Shown piece after piece: positions 34,520 to 43,328 of a stretch of 64,000 nucleotides of DNA; the stretch's first letter is position 1; each line of letters opens with the position of its first letter. The stretch spans positions 47,683-111,682 of the forward strand of contig JAIEMT010000005.1 of the NCBI GenBank assembly GCA_019751945.1, given 5' to 3'. The DNA is from a bacterium (GTDB lineage: Bacteria > Bdellovibrionota > UBA1018). The notes under the pieces were generated by a model, which had not been told where the DNA came from, searched no databases, and saw only the letters and a list, made by a program, of their open reading frames with translations. The position numbers and the translations under genes are program-made.

Positions 34520-36372
34520 TCGACGGTCACGCTCTTGGCCAAATTTCTCGGCTTATCCACATCCGTTCCGCGGAGAAGTGCTAGCTCGTAACTAAAGAGC
34601 TGCATTACCGGAGTAAGAAGAAACGGAGCCAGGCCTTCTTCCAATACTCCTTTGTCAGGGAGAGGAATCCAATGATGGCAAAGTTTCTTTAACGGCCCGT
34701 CTGCTACCCCACCGATGCCTACAATCTTTGCACCGCGAGCTTTGACTTCTTCCAGATTCGAAACCGTCTTATCGCGCCACCCATCTTGAGGCGCCAGCAC
34801 CACGACTGTCATTTGTTCATCGATCATGGCAATGGGGCCGTGCTTCAATTCTCCGCCAGCGTAACCTTCCGCATGAACGTAGGCGATTTCTTTTAATTTC
34901 AGCGCTCCTTCAAGAGCGATGGGAAAGGAAGTTCCGCGGCCGATGAAGAAAAATCCCTTCGAATCTTGAACCGCGTGGGCGGCTTTTTTAACTGCTGCAG
35001 CCATCTGCCCCTCGGGGCGAATAAACTCTTCCAACAGGTGCGGAAGTTTTACCAAGTCGTCGAAAAGCTTTCGCGTGCTGCCCGGTTGATTCTTCTCGGC
35101 CAAGAAACCTGCCCAAAGAAGAACCATCAGCATCTGCGCAAAAAAAGTTTTTGTAGCGGCCACGCCGATTTCTGGTCCAGCTGAAGTAAAGAAGGCCGCG
35201 TCTGCTTCGCGCGACATCGTACTTCCGCGCACGTTGGTCACGGCGAGAGTTGGAACTCCCTTCTTTTTCATATCGCGCACAACGGAGAGCGTATCGGCTG
35301 TCTCACCCGATTGAGAAATCGCTACAACCAAGCTTCCGGGAGTCACGAGTGCATCGCGGTAACGAAACTCGCTCGCCAATTCCACGTCGACAGGAACCTT
35401 GCCCCAGCGCTCAATCCAATACTTGGCCATTAAGGCGGCATGCCAAGATGTTCCGCAGGCCACGAATTTCAAATCCTTCGCATTCCTGAGCAAAGCCACG
35501 CCCGGATGCTCAGCTAATTCGAAACACTCCGCAGTTGCACGGTCCACAACCCCGTTCAAGGTATCGACGAGAACCCGCGGTTGCTCATAGATTTCCTTGA
35601 GCATGTAATGAGGGTAGCCCTGCTTATCCATTGTTTCGGGCTGCCAATCGAGATGCGTCGACGGGCGAGAAACTTTCTTTCCACTCGAGATATCTAAAAA
35701 CTCTAAGCCTTTTGAAGACCCCACCACCATTTCGCCCACATCTAAGAAATACACATCGCGCGTGTAATCCATAATGGGTTGAGCGTCGCTCGCCAAAATA
35801 GCGCCACCGTTCGGATCGAGCCCCGCTACCAGAGGAGAGCCCCCGCGAGCACCAATGACTACGCCGGGTTCTTTTTCGGACATGACCACCACACTCGAAG
35901 CGCCTTCAAGCCGAGCAAAACTTTTTCGCACCGCCTCAGCGAGTGAGCTGCCCTGATTCATTTCTTCCAACACTAAGAAACCAAAAAATTCGCTATCGGT
36001 TTCTGAAGCCGGATGGTGTCCGCGAGTCGCAAGGTCATCGCGAATCTCTTGATAGTTTTCAATAATTCCATTGTGAACGAGTACGACGTGGCCGGTTCGA
36101 TGCGGGTGCGCGTTCTGAGTCGTTGGTTTTCCATGGGTGGCCCACCGGGTATGTCCCAGTCCCGATGTCGAAGCCTTATAAAGAGGCGCGCTACCGTTCA
36201 AGAGTTTTTCGACATTTTCTAGACGGCCTTCAGACTTTTTAATTTCGAGTTTGTTCTGATGAAAAACGGCAATGCCTGCAGAATCGTACCCACGATACTC
36301 CAGTCGCTTGAGCCCCTTTAAAAGGAGATCTACTGCAGGACGATTTCCGACGTAGCCAACAATTCCGCACAT
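34516..36372 (-). CDS. glmS: Glutamine--fructose-6-phosphate aminotransferase (isomerizing)
   Basis: Makes glucosamine-6-phosphate from fructose-6-phosphate and glutamine, the first step to UDP-GlcNAc. 618 residues: a glutaminase domain with catalytic Cys2 after Met removal (MCGIVGYVG), RLEYRGYDSAG and HTRWATHGKPT; then two SIS sugar-isomerase domains (VACGTSWHAALMAK, ISQSGETADTL) and the C-terminal KPRNLAKSVTVE. It lies 5 bp after glmU, the classic glmUS order. I see no glmS ribozyme upstream: glmU is immediately adjacent. Confidence 0.97.
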   Translation of the reverse strand: MCGIVGYVGNRPAVDLLLKGLKRLEYRGYDSAGIAVFHQNKLEIKKSEGRLENVEKLLNGSAPLYKASTSGLGHTRWATHGKPTTQNAHPHRTGHVVLVHNGIIENYQEIRDDLATRGHHPASETDSEFFGFLVLEEMNQGSSLAEAVRKSFARLEGASSVVVMSEKEPGVVIGARGGSPLVAGLDPNGGAILASDAQPIMDYTRDVYFLDVGEMVVGSSKGLEFLDISSGKKVSRPSTHLDWQPETMDKQGYPHYMLKEIYEQPRVLVDTLNGVVDRATAECFELAEHPGVALLRNAKDLKFVACGTSWHAALMAKYWIERWGKVPVDVELASEFRYRDALVTPGSLVVAISQSGETADTLSVVRDMKKKGVPTLAVTNVRGSTMSREADAAFFTSAGPEIGVAATKTFFAQMLMVLLWAGFLAEKNQPGSTRKLFDDLVKLPHLLEEFIRPEGQMAAAVKKAAHAVQDSKGFFFIGRGTSFPIALEGALKLKEIAYVHAEGYAGGELKHGPIAMIDEQMTVVVLAPQDGWRDKTVSNLEEVKARGAKIVGIGGVADGPLKKLCHHWIPLPDKGVLEEGLAPFLLTPVMQLFSYELALLRGTDVDKPRNLAKSVTVE

Positions 36373-36377
36373 ACCGT

Positions 36378-37820
36378 TTACTTTACCTTCTTTGCGTACC
36401 CCGGTTTATTTACCTGACGCGAGCGGGCAATCGCAAGGGCTTCCGGCTCGACGTCCTCAGTAATAGTCGATCCAGAGGCGATATACGCCCCCTTCCCGAT
36501 CTTGACCGGGGCTACGGTTTGGCAGTCACTGCCCAAGAATACATCGTCTTCGATGACAGTACGATGTTTTCTCTGTCCGTCGATGACTCTTCCGTCGAAA
36601 TTACAGGTTACAAACCCGCAGCCAATATTGACTCGATCGCCGACTTCCGCATCTCCCACATAAGAAAGATGGGCAATGCTGGTGTCAGATCCAATTCGAG
36701 CCTTCTTCAACTCCACAAAATTGCCAATCTTGGTGCGAGCCCCGACGTTCGATTCGGGACGGAGGTGGGCATAGGGACCCACATTGGCCTTTGAACCAAT
36801 CACGGATTTATCTGCAATCGTTCCCGCTTTAATGAGCGCACCCTCGCCCACTTCGGTGTCTGTCAAAATCACACCGGGTTCGAGAGTAGCTCCTTTTTTC
36901 ACGCGCGTCTTTCCGCGCAGATAAACGTTGGGATAAATGGTGGCGCCTTCTTCGATCTTCACAGACACATCCACCCAAGCACTGCAGCAGTCGACAAAGC
37001 GCACTCCTTGCTCTGCCCAATGATTAATAATCTTTTGATTAAAAAACTTCTGTGCCTGCGCCAGTTCCAAAGGATTATTCACGCCGCACAAATCTTCATG
37101 CGATGTCCATTTAAAAATTTCGACTTTCTTTTTAGATTTCACGGCGCGCTCTACGATGTCCGTCAAATAATATTCGCCTTGAGCGTTCTTGTTCGAAATC
37201 CAATTCAAAGAAGCTTGTAAAAAGGAGGACTGAAACAAATAAATCGAAGCTGCAACTTCGTGCACAGCCTTCTCGCGCAGGTTCGCATCTTTCTCTTCAA
37301 CGATTCGAAGAATACCACCTTCTTTCCCGCGACGAATCACGCGACCGTAACCCGTCGGATCCGGAAAATCACAAGTCAGCAACCTGAGCGCCGTTGTTCT
37401 CGGAAGCGCATCACACATTTGCGAAATCAGAGCAGGGGGAATGAGTGGAAGATCTCCGGGCAAAACTAGTACCGTCGATTTTTTCTCAATCAGGCTCTTT
37501 CCCCAAGGAGATTCCATCGCGCAACGAGCGGCATCTCCGGTCCCCATTTGCTGAGGCTGGTGAATAAAATCGATTTTCATCTTGGAAAAGAGCTCATCTC
37601 CACGCACTGCGTCTTGAACTTGTTCCTTTCCGTAACCCACCACCACGCCCACAGGAGCGCCTGGAAAGGCCTCGTGAATGGAGCGCAAAATGTGATGAAT
37701 GAACGGTCGACCCGCGACTTCGATTAAAACTTTTGGACTCTCTGACTTCATCCTCTTGCCTTGACCCGCGGCCAAAACGAGGATCCCCACCGATGACTGA
37801 ACTTGGAGCTGCTTGGACAT
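36378..37820 (-). CDS. glmU: Bifunctional UDP-GlcNAc pyrophosphorylase/GlcN-1-P acetyltransferase
   Basis: Acetylates glucosamine-1-phosphate and then uridylates it to UDP-GlcNAc for peptidoglycan and LPS. 480 residues: an N-terminal Rossmann uridyltransferase with LAAGQGKRMKSESPKVL; a C-terminal left-handed beta-helix made of hexapeptide repeats (GATIYPNVYLRGKTRV, IGSKANVGPYAHLRP, GNFVELKKARIG) with LSYVGDAEVGDRVNIG. It heads the minus-strand run and is divergent from the dksA-type gene across 214 bp. Confidence 0.96.
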   Translation of the reverse strand: MSKQLQVQSSVGILVLAAGQGKRMKSESPKVLIEVAGRPFIHHILRSIHEAFPGAPVGVVVGYGKEQVQDAVRGDELFSKMKIDFIHQPQQMGTGDAARCAMESPWGKSLIEKKSTVLVLPGDLPLIPPALISQMCDALPRTTALRLLTCDFPDPTGYGRVIRRGKEGGILRIVEEKDANLREKAVHEVAASIYLFQSSFLQASLNWISNKNAQGEYYLTDIVERAVKSKKKVEIFKWTSHEDLCGVNNPLELAQAQKFFNQKIINHWAEQGVRFVDCCSAWVDVSVKIEEGATIYPNVYLRGKTRVKKGATLEPGVILTDTEVGEGALIKAGTIADKSVIGSKANVGPYAHLRPESNVGARTKIGNFVELKKARIGSDTSIAHLSYVGDAEVGDRVNIGCGFVTCNFDGRVIDGQRKHRTVIEDDVFLGSDCQTVAPVKIGKGAYIASGSTITEDVEPEALAIARSRQVNKPGYAKKVK

Positions 37821-37999
37821 GATCTCTACGGCTACAAGAAAACTCGGCGAGTGTCACGAAGATGTGTCGTCTGAGACACAGGAAAATTTCTGAATGATTT
37901 CTTTCGGCGACAAATTTCTGACAACGAAAGGAGTTGTGCAATCTTAGAAACTCTTATAAAAAGATTGTGTTCATCACGGACCCGGGTAGAATAGTTGGA

Positions 38000-38019
38000 T
38001 TCATCTTGGGGAAGATGAA
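38000..38019 (+). promoter_or_regulatory. Perfect hairpin just upstream of the DksA-type gene's ribosome-binding site
   Basis: TTCATCTT-GGGG-AAGATGAA is a perfect 8-bp inverted repeat with a 4-base loop, followed at once by GGGGGG and the ATG at 38035. In the mRNA it would form a compact 5'-leader hairpin directly before the Shine-Dalgarno. Its role (stability or translation control) is unknown. Confidence 0.45.
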
Positions 38020-38034
38020 CGGGGGGAAAAAATC

Positions 38035-38397
38035 ATGGATGCGAAAATTCAAGCGAAGTACAAGAAGTTACTTCTAGAGGAGAAGCAAAGACTCCTCAAC
38101 AACTCGAAAAACGCTGTGAAGCATGAACTCACACTTTCACCGGATGATCTTCCGGATGAAACAGATTTAGCTGCCAGCGAAATCAACCAGAACCTTATTT
38201 TCAAACTCAGAGACCGCGAACGTCAGCTCCTGGCGAAGATCGACGAAGCTCTCTCCCGCATGGACGAAGGAACCTTCGGCACCTGCGAGAGCTGCGAAGA
38301 GCCCATCGAACCTCGCCGATTGGAAGCCCGCCCAGTCTCGACGCTATGCATTGCCTGCAAAGAAAAGCAGGAGCATCGCGAAAAGATTTACGCTTAA
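38035..38397 (+). CDS. DksA/TraR-family RNA polymerase-binding protein
   Basis: A 120-residue DksA/TraR-type zinc-finger protein that inserts its coiled coil into the RNA polymerase secondary channel, usually with ppGpp. The helical N-terminus has the tip region LSPDDLPDETDLAASE. The zinc finger is CESC...CIAC in GTCESCEEPIEPRRLEARPVS. It is slightly shorter than E. coli DksA (151). The gene is monocistronic, with a strong terminator at 38425-38458. The family is certain; whether it is the main DksA is not. Confidence 0.9.
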   Translation: MDAKIQAKYKKLLLEEKQRLLNNSKNAVKHELTLSPDDLPDETDLAASEINQNLIFKLRDRERQLLAKIDEALSRMDEGTFGTCESCEEPIEPRRLEARPVSTLCIACKEKQEHREKIYA

Positions 38398-38424
38398 GTT
38401 CTAAAGACTTCTTTATTTCTAGAA

Positions 38425-38458
38425 GGCGCCAAAACGGCATCGTTTTGGCGCCTTTTTT
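38425..38458 (+). terminator. Rho-independent terminator after the DksA-type gene
   Basis: GGCGCCAAAACG (38425-38436) pairs perfectly with CGTTTTGGCGCC (38441-38452) around GCAT, followed by six T. This is the clearest intrinsic terminator in the window and separates the dksA-type gene from lon. Confidence 0.92.
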
Positions 38459-38543
38459 GTGCCCGAATGGGCAATAAATCCCTAAAGCGCCGCCGTTGTT
38501 ACTCCGAATCGTTACTCAAGAAGGTCAACACCGGAGGCAGGGG

Positions 38544-41027
38544 ATGGTCACAAACTACGACGGCGAAGAAGTAGAAATTCCACAGACGTTACCGATGCTG
38601 CCAGTGCGCGATATCGTGGTGTTTCCATACATGATTATCCCGCTATTCGTAGGCAGAGACTCTTCGATTCGTAGCGTCGAAGAAAGCCTGGCTCGTTCAG
38701 ACCGTTTGATTTTGCTCGCCTCTCAGAAGGACATCAGCGACGAACATCCGGCTCCTGAAGCTATTTATAAAATCGGCACCGTTTCGATGATCATGCGCAT
38801 GCGCAAGCTCCCGGACGGCCGCATCAAAATTTTGACGCAAGGACTTTGCAAAGCCAACATCCAAGAATTCACCCAGACGCAACCGTTCTATGAAGTGAAG
38901 ATCAATCAGATTCAAGAACCCATCAGCCCGCAAATGGCTGAAGCAGAAGCGCTCATGCGCACGGTTCGTGAACAGCTCGAGCGCATCATCTCGCTCGGTC
39001 GCGTTCTCTCGCCCGACATTCTCATGGTTCTCGAGGACATTAACGATCCAGGCCGTCTCGCTGACCTCGTGTCTTCGAACTTAGGTTTGAAAGTGGCGGA
39101 AGCTCAAGCCATCTTGGAAACGCTCGATCCAGTCGATCGTTTGAAGAAGGTTTACGAGATCCTCACCAAAGAAGTTGAAGTCATGACCATCCAAGCGAAG
39201 ATTCGTTCGCAAGCGAAGGATGAAATGACCAAGTCGCAGAAGGAATACTTCCTCCGTGAACAAATCCGCGCCATCAAGTCCGAACTTGGCGACACGGATT
39301 CGAAGAGCGAAGAAATTAACGAGCTTCGTGAGAAGATCGCTAATTGCAAAATGCCAACCGATGTCGAGACCGAGTCGCTGAAACAACTCGCTCGCTTGGA
39401 GCGCATGCACCCCGATGCTTCTGAAGCATCGATGCTCCGCACCTACATTGATTGGTTGATCGAAACTCCTTGGAGCAAACAAACTCCGGACAATCTCGAT
39501 CTCACCCGCGCGAAAAACATTCTGGATGAAGATCATTACAACCTCGTCAAGATCAAAGAACGCATTTTGGAATATCTCGCGGTTCGTAAGTTAAAAGACA
39601 AGATGAAGGGCCCGATCCTTTGCTTCGCAGGCCCCCCCGGCGTTGGTAAGACTTCGCTAGGTCGTTCGATCGCACGAGCCCTTGGACGTGAGTTTGTACG
39701 CGTGTCCCTCGGCGGTGTGAAAGACGAAGCGGAAATCCGTGGTCATCGCCGCACTTACGTCGGCGCTCTCCCGGGCCGCATCATCCAAGGCTTGAAACAA
39801 GCTGGAACCAACAACCCGGTCTTCGTTCTCGACGAGATCGATAAACTGGGCAGCGACTTCCGCGGCGATCCGAGCGCAGCATTGCTCGAAGTGTTGGATC
39901 CGGAACAAAACAATTCTTTCCGCGATCACTACCTCAACGTTTCGTTCGACCTTTCGAACGTCATGTTCGTAGCGACCTGTAACATGCTCGACACGATTCC
40001 ATCCGCTCTCCGCGATCGTATGGAAGTGATTCAGCTCGCTGGTTACACGGAGGAAGAAAAGTACTTCATCACGAAGAAGTATTTGATCCCGAAACAGCTG
40101 ACTGAAAACGGTCTCAAAACTCCTCAGCTCGAAATTCAAGACGAAGCGGTTCAAACGGTGGTTTCGCAATACACCCGTGAGGCCGGTCTTCGTAATCTCG
40201 AGCGCAACATTGCGACGCTCTGTCGCAAGACCGCGAAGCTCGTTGCTGAAGGAAAAACTGAAAAGACCCAAATCGGTAAAGAAGAAGTCTACAAATTCTT
40301 GGGACCAGCACCCTACGTCCGCGAAGACGAACAGGATCATGACGAGATCGGTATCGCTACCGGCTTGGCTTGGACCTCGGTCGGCGGCGAAATCCTCTAC
40401 GTCGAAACCACGACGATGAAGGGCAAGGGCGGCATCACCCTCACCGGCCAGCTCGGTGACGTGATGAAGGAATCCGGCCAAGCAGCTCTCGGCTTGATTC
40501 GCTCCCGCGCTGTGGACTTCGGTATCGACGAAGATTCATTCGCAAATCTCGACATCCACGTGCACTTTCCGGCAGGCGGCGTTCCGAAAGACGGCCCTTC
40601 AGCAGGAATCACGATGGCCACTGCCATGATTTCGAAGCTGACCGGAATTCGGGTCCGCAAAGATGTCGCAATGACCGGCGAAATCACCCTCACGGGTCGA
40701 GTTCTCCCGATCGGCGGCCTCAAAGAGAAAGCTTTGGCTGCGATGAGACACGGGATTAAGAACATTATTATCCCCGAGAAGAATAAAAAAGATCTCGAGG
40801 ATATCCCGGAAGAATACCGCGCTAAGCTGACCTTCATTCCTGTGAAGACGATCGATGAAGTTCTGGTCTTCGCTCTGACCGATCGAATTACTCGCGGGAA
40901 GGAAAGCAAGTCAGCAGCGGCAGGTGCCTCGCACCAGGACACGAAGCCGACTCGTTCGGGCCGAAAGAAGCACGCCATTGCCGCTTCCGGCGCCCGCATG
41001 CCTCGGGTTGCTAAGTCCCGATCGTAG
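38544..41027 (+). CDS. lon: ATP-dependent protease Lon
   Basis: Cytoplasmic AAA+ serine protease for damaged and regulatory proteins. The ATG at 38544 has GGAGG six bases upstream, giving 827 residues; an open frame to a TTG at 38496 is rejected. The N-terminal substrate domain starts LPMLPVRDIVVFPYMIIPLF. Walker A is GPPGVGKTS and Walker B VFVLDEIDKL. The catalytic dyad is Ser686 (KDGPSAGITMA) and Lys729 (GGLKEKALAA). The C-terminal ~45 residues are a basic, serine-rich tail absent from E. coli Lon. Confidence 0.97.
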   Translation: MVTNYDGEEVEIPQTLPMLPVRDIVVFPYMIIPLFVGRDSSIRSVEESLARSDRLILLASQKDISDEHPAPEAIYKIGTVSMIMRMRKLPDGRIKILTQGLCKANIQEFTQTQPFYEVKINQIQEPISPQMAEAEALMRTVREQLERIISLGRVLSPDILMVLEDINDPGRLADLVSSNLGLKVAEAQAILETLDPVDRLKKVYEILTKEVEVMTIQAKIRSQAKDEMTKSQKEYFLREQIRAIKSELGDTDSKSEEINELREKIANCKMPTDVETESLKQLARLERMHPDASEASMLRTYIDWLIETPWSKQTPDNLDLTRAKNILDEDHYNLVKIKERILEYLAVRKLKDKMKGPILCFAGPPGVGKTSLGRSIARALGREFVRVSLGGVKDEAEIRGHRRTYVGALPGRIIQGLKQAGTNNPVFVLDEIDKLGSDFRGDPSAALLEVLDPEQNNSFRDHYLNVSFDLSNVMFVATCNMLDTIPSALRDRMEVIQLAGYTEEEKYFITKKYLIPKQLTENGLKTPQLEIQDEAVQTVVSQYTREAGLRNLERNIATLCRKTAKLVAEGKTEKTQIGKEEVYKFLGPAPYVREDEQDHDEIGIATGLAWTSVGGEILYVETTTMKGKGGITLTGQLGDVMKESGQAALGLIRSRAVDFGIDEDSFANLDIHVHFPAGGVPKDGPSAGITMATAMISKLTGIRVRKDVAMTGEITLTGRVLPIGGLKEKALAAMRHGIKNIIIPEKNKKDLEDIPEEYRAKLTFIPVKTIDEVLVFALTDRITRGKESKSAAAGASHQDTKPTRSGRKKHAIAASGARMPRVAKSRS

Positions 41028-41039
41028 GGCTCGCGGAGC

Positions 41040-42437
41040 TTAACGAGGGGTACCTACCTGGAGTGCTTCAACTGGGACGTGAGCGTCATCGCGATATAAA
41101 TTCGGATACTTCTCTTCAAACTGAGTTGCTTGCTCATCAGTATCAGTTACCGAATTATTCCCATTGTCGAGTTCACGTTTTTTAATGTGACCGCGATAAT
41201 ATGGTCCCTGCAAGAGCGCTTCTTTAGCGAGGCGCTTACCAGCTGCATACTGAACATCAAAAATTTCTTTGAATTCTGAGAGCGTTGAGGGTGGACCCAT
41301 CTTCACTTCAAGGTTCTTGTTCTTCCACCACTGAGGACTCACTTGAGGAAAGCCTCTGGAATTCTTATCCGTCATGTCGACCGAATAAGTGGTTGGAACA
41401 ACAAACTGTCTCTTAAGAACGGCATTGCCATCAAAACCAAACGCTGCATAGAGCACGTTCTGAGCTAAGAAATCATCAAACGCCGTGGAATAGTTTCCGA
41501 TCACTTGGCTTGCGAGCTTCTTTGCCACATTGTTCGGGTTAATATTCGTAGCACCAGTAAAATAATACTGGCCATCCTTCTTCAACGGAGCGACCAACCA
41601 AGGATCCGATACCGAAGCGCGTGCGGCCTCAGCCAAGGTTGCATCTGTGACAACTTCCACCTGATCGGCCACAGCAGTTCCCGAGAACTGAGAGGGAGCA
41701 AAGGCACGGGAACCCTTCAGATACCGGGCAGTCTTTTCATCAGTAAAATGGACCTCTGAAAAGAGGGGACTATTGGCTTGAACTTCTTTGCCAATGTCCT
41801 GCGGGCCAAAGTGGGAACGTGATCCGAGAATCACAACACTCACGTCAGAGCCTCCCTTACCTTCGGTAAATCTTTGATTCAAACGATTACGAGCACCGGC
41901 CGGGCTAATGTCTTGGGCAATATCGATTGCAGTTTTCGAAAAAAGATTCGGAACCGTTCTCGACCAGGGCTGATGATAGGTAATCTGTTGCCCTTCGGCT
42001 TCGAGAGTTCTCTCAAGAGTCGCTGCATTCGTATTTTCGTTTTTGTTATTAAAGAAGTTCTGATTTCTTCGAGAGAAGCTATCGATCTCATAAAACTTTC
42101 GGCTAATGAAATCTCTTACCCCGAGATCATTGCCATTAGCTAAAGTCTTATAAAGAGCGTATCCCGTCGGCGACTTCATAAAGGCATTTCGCTCGTCACG
42201 ATTCGGAAAGGCTTTAATGATCATAGCAGCCAAGGAACCCCCGCAACTTGCGACAATGAGATCGGGAGCTTTGCCCTCATCAACTGCAGCATCGTAGATT
42301 CCGAGAAACTCAGCCGTATCGAGATTGTTTCCGGCGAAAACGATCGCTCTTTTGTAAGGCTTGTCTCCTGCGTAGACCGCGGGGAGTGCAAACGATTGAA
42401 CCAATAGGACTGCCAACAACACACGTGCAACATTCAT
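41040..42437 (-). CDS. Exported patatin-like protein with degenerate catalytic motifs
   Basis: A 465-residue protein with a signal peptide (MNVARVLLAVLLVQSFALPAVYA). The mature start follows the patatin layout: strand KRAIVFAG, then a helix (LGIYDAAVDEGKAPD), then LIVASCGGSLAAM at the nucleophile elbow. The oxyanion GGGxR is replaced by GNNLD, the elbow is GGSLA instead of GxSxG, and the usual catalytic DG[GA] appears as TGA in YYFTGATNIN. It may be inactive or have altered activity. I chose the ATG at 42437; a GTG precedes it. It is divergent from the small sigma-54-driven gene and convergent with lon. Confidence 0.65.
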   Translation of the reverse strand: MNVARVLLAVLLVQSFALPAVYAGDKPYKRAIVFAGNNLDTAEFLGIYDAAVDEGKAPDLIVASCGGSLAAMIIKAFPNRDERNAFMKSPTGYALYKTLANGNDLGVRDFISRKFYEIDSFSRRNQNFFNNKNENTNAATLERTLEAEGQQITYHQPWSRTVPNLFSKTAIDIAQDISPAGARNRLNQRFTEGKGGSDVSVVILGSRSHFGPQDIGKEVQANSPLFSEVHFTDEKTARYLKGSRAFAPSQFSGTAVADQVEVVTDATLAEAARASVSDPWLVAPLKKDGQYYFTGATNINPNNVAKKLASQVIGNYSTAFDDFLAQNVLYAAFGFDGNAVLKRQFVVPTTYSVDMTDKNSRGFPQVSPQWWKNKNLEVKMGPPSTLSEFKEIFDVQYAAGKRLAKEALLQGPYYRGHIKKRELDNGNNSVTDTDEQATQFEEKYPNLYRDDAHVPVEALQVGTPR

Positions 42438-42508
42438 CACGATCTATATATAATGGATCACAACTCTAAGTTCAATACTAATTTGATCAACTATTACTGA
42501 GCAATTAC

Positions 42509-42525
42509 TGTCTAAGTTCTAGACA
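42509..42525. promoter_or_regulatory. TGTCTA-N5-TAGACA dyad, second copy
   Basis: TGTCTA-AGTTC-TAGACA has the same two half-sites and the same 17-bp length as 8410-8426 (TGTCTA-AGCGT-TAGACA). Its centre lies about 148 bp upstream of the predicted sigma-54 start and 80 bp from the divergent patatin-like ATG, so one protein could act on both genes. Confidence 0.6.
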
Positions 42526-42638
42526 ATCGCCGACCTGTGTATGTCGTGACCCACTCCCCCACCCTAAACCCACAGCTGATTCTTATTTAAAATATGTGTA
42601 AAAACAGCGAGTTAAACCGGTGTCAAAAAAGACCCGGC

Positions 42639-42654
42639 TGGCATTCGGGTTGCA
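42639..42654 (+). promoter_or_regulatory. Sigma-54 (-24/-12) promoter of the 76-residue exported protein gene
   Basis: TGGCATTCGGGTTGCA has GG at 42640-42641, exactly 10 bases, then GC at 42652-42653, and a perfect TTGCA -12 half. The predicted start is near 42665, giving a leader of about 107 nt. Confidence 0.7.
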
Positions 42655-42664
42655 CTACTCCCCT

Positions 42665-42691
42665 GTGTGGACCCTTCATTGGAATCCACAC
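42665..42691 (+). promoter_or_regulatory. 5'-leader hairpin at the predicted transcription start
   Basis: GTGTGGA (42665-42671) pairs with TCCACAC (42685-42691); the loop can add TTC/GAA pairs (42675-42677 with 42682-42684). It begins exactly at the predicted +1, a position where hairpins commonly protect mRNA from decay. Confidence 0.45.
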
Positions 42692-42771
42692 GTAGTAGAG
42701 AAGAGTAGCAATTCAAGTTGATGCTAGTTTCGTTGAAACTGCTGAAGCTGATGTTGAGTAGGAGTAGTCAA

Positions 42772-43002
42772 ATGTTGAAACGTATTATCGTGATCCTTGC
42801 TGTAGGAGTGTCTTTTTCGCCAGTAGCCTTGGCTAGTGACGATGCAAGAACGTGGGAAAAAACCGGCCAATTGCGCGGTAGTGAAGTATCCGCAACCGGT
42901 CGTCAATGTGCTCTTTTGGATAAGGTCTACGACGGTGAAACTCCGCGTAGTTCTGAACACGGCCGCCGCATTAGCGGTGCCAATTCCGCAGATAGAAATT
43001 AA
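42772..43002 (+). CDS. Small exported protein (76 residues), unknown function
   Basis: The start ATG at 42772 has GGAG seven bases upstream; the frame is open to 42718 but that would add a non-signal extension. The signal peptide is MLKRIIVILAVGVSFSPVALA. The mature ~55 residues are polar and charged, with one cysteine (TGRQCALLDK) and an unstructured-looking tail (SSEHGRRISGANSADRN). I recognise no family. It is the second small exported product controlled by a sigma-54-type promoter plus dyad. The 3' end overlaps the convergent gene by 4 bp. Confidence 0.7.
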   Translation: MLKRIIVILAVGVSFSPVALASDDARTWEKTGQLRGSEVSATGRQCALLDKVYDGETPRSSEHGRRISGANSADRN

Positions 43003-43325
43003 TTTCTTTCTGACTGAGCCTGGCCCCCGTTGATCTCCTTGATGAGTGCCCGTAATTTCTGGCGCTCGGAGTGAGGTATGTTCTCGGAATCGGGGGCCTC
43101 TTGTTGGCCAGGTGCTGCCTGGAGGCTCCCTTTTCGGGCTTCATTTAAGAATCCCGTGGCCCAGCTTTGTACTTGTTTACCGACGGCGCTTTTCTGCGCT
43201 GAGGAGACTCCGATTCGGATCTGATCCGAAATCGTTCTTCCACCCCAGTGGACTGTGTTGCCAATCACCAGCACCACGACGCCAAAAATCGCAATTTTCA
43301 AAAGCAAGCCCATCAGCTTAAACAT
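42999..43325 (-). CDS. Small membrane-anchored protein, unknown function
   Basis: A 108-residue protein with one N-terminal membrane segment (MFKLMGLLLKIAIFGVVVLVIG) and a polar tail, Gln/Glu-rich toward the end. It starts 3 bp after the CheX-like gene and so belongs to the cheY-cheX-like run. Function unknown; the context hints at a role near a signalling or motility complex, but nothing in the sequence proves it. Confidence 0.6.
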   Translation of the reverse strand: MFKLMGLLLKIAIFGVVVLVIGNTVHWGGRTISDQIRIGVSSAQKSAVGKQVQSWATGFLNEARKGSLQAAPGQQEAPDSENIPHSERQKLRALIKEINGGQAQSERN

Positions 43326-43328
43326 AGT

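Larger units (their letters stand above)
42438..42771. other. Long intergenic region between divergent patatin-like and small exported protein genes
   Basis: These 334 bp contain no ORF I can support. They hold the dyad at 42509-42525, the sigma-54-type promoter at 42639-42654 and a hairpin at the predicted transcript 5' end (42665-42691). The patatin-like gene's promoter must also lie here but I cannot place it. Confidence 0.7.

Noticed and set aside
34516..36500. glmS ribozyme or riboswitch
   Set aside because: Only 5 bp separate glmU and glmS, leaving no room for the ribozyme.
38496..38543. TTG-initiated N-terminal extension of Lon
   Set aside because: ATG 38544 has GGAGG at ideal spacing and gives the normal Lon N-terminus.
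39657..40481. 274-residue minus-strand ORF inside lon
   Set aside because: It is a shadow of the strongly conserved Lon frame; the translation is low-complexity-like with no domain.
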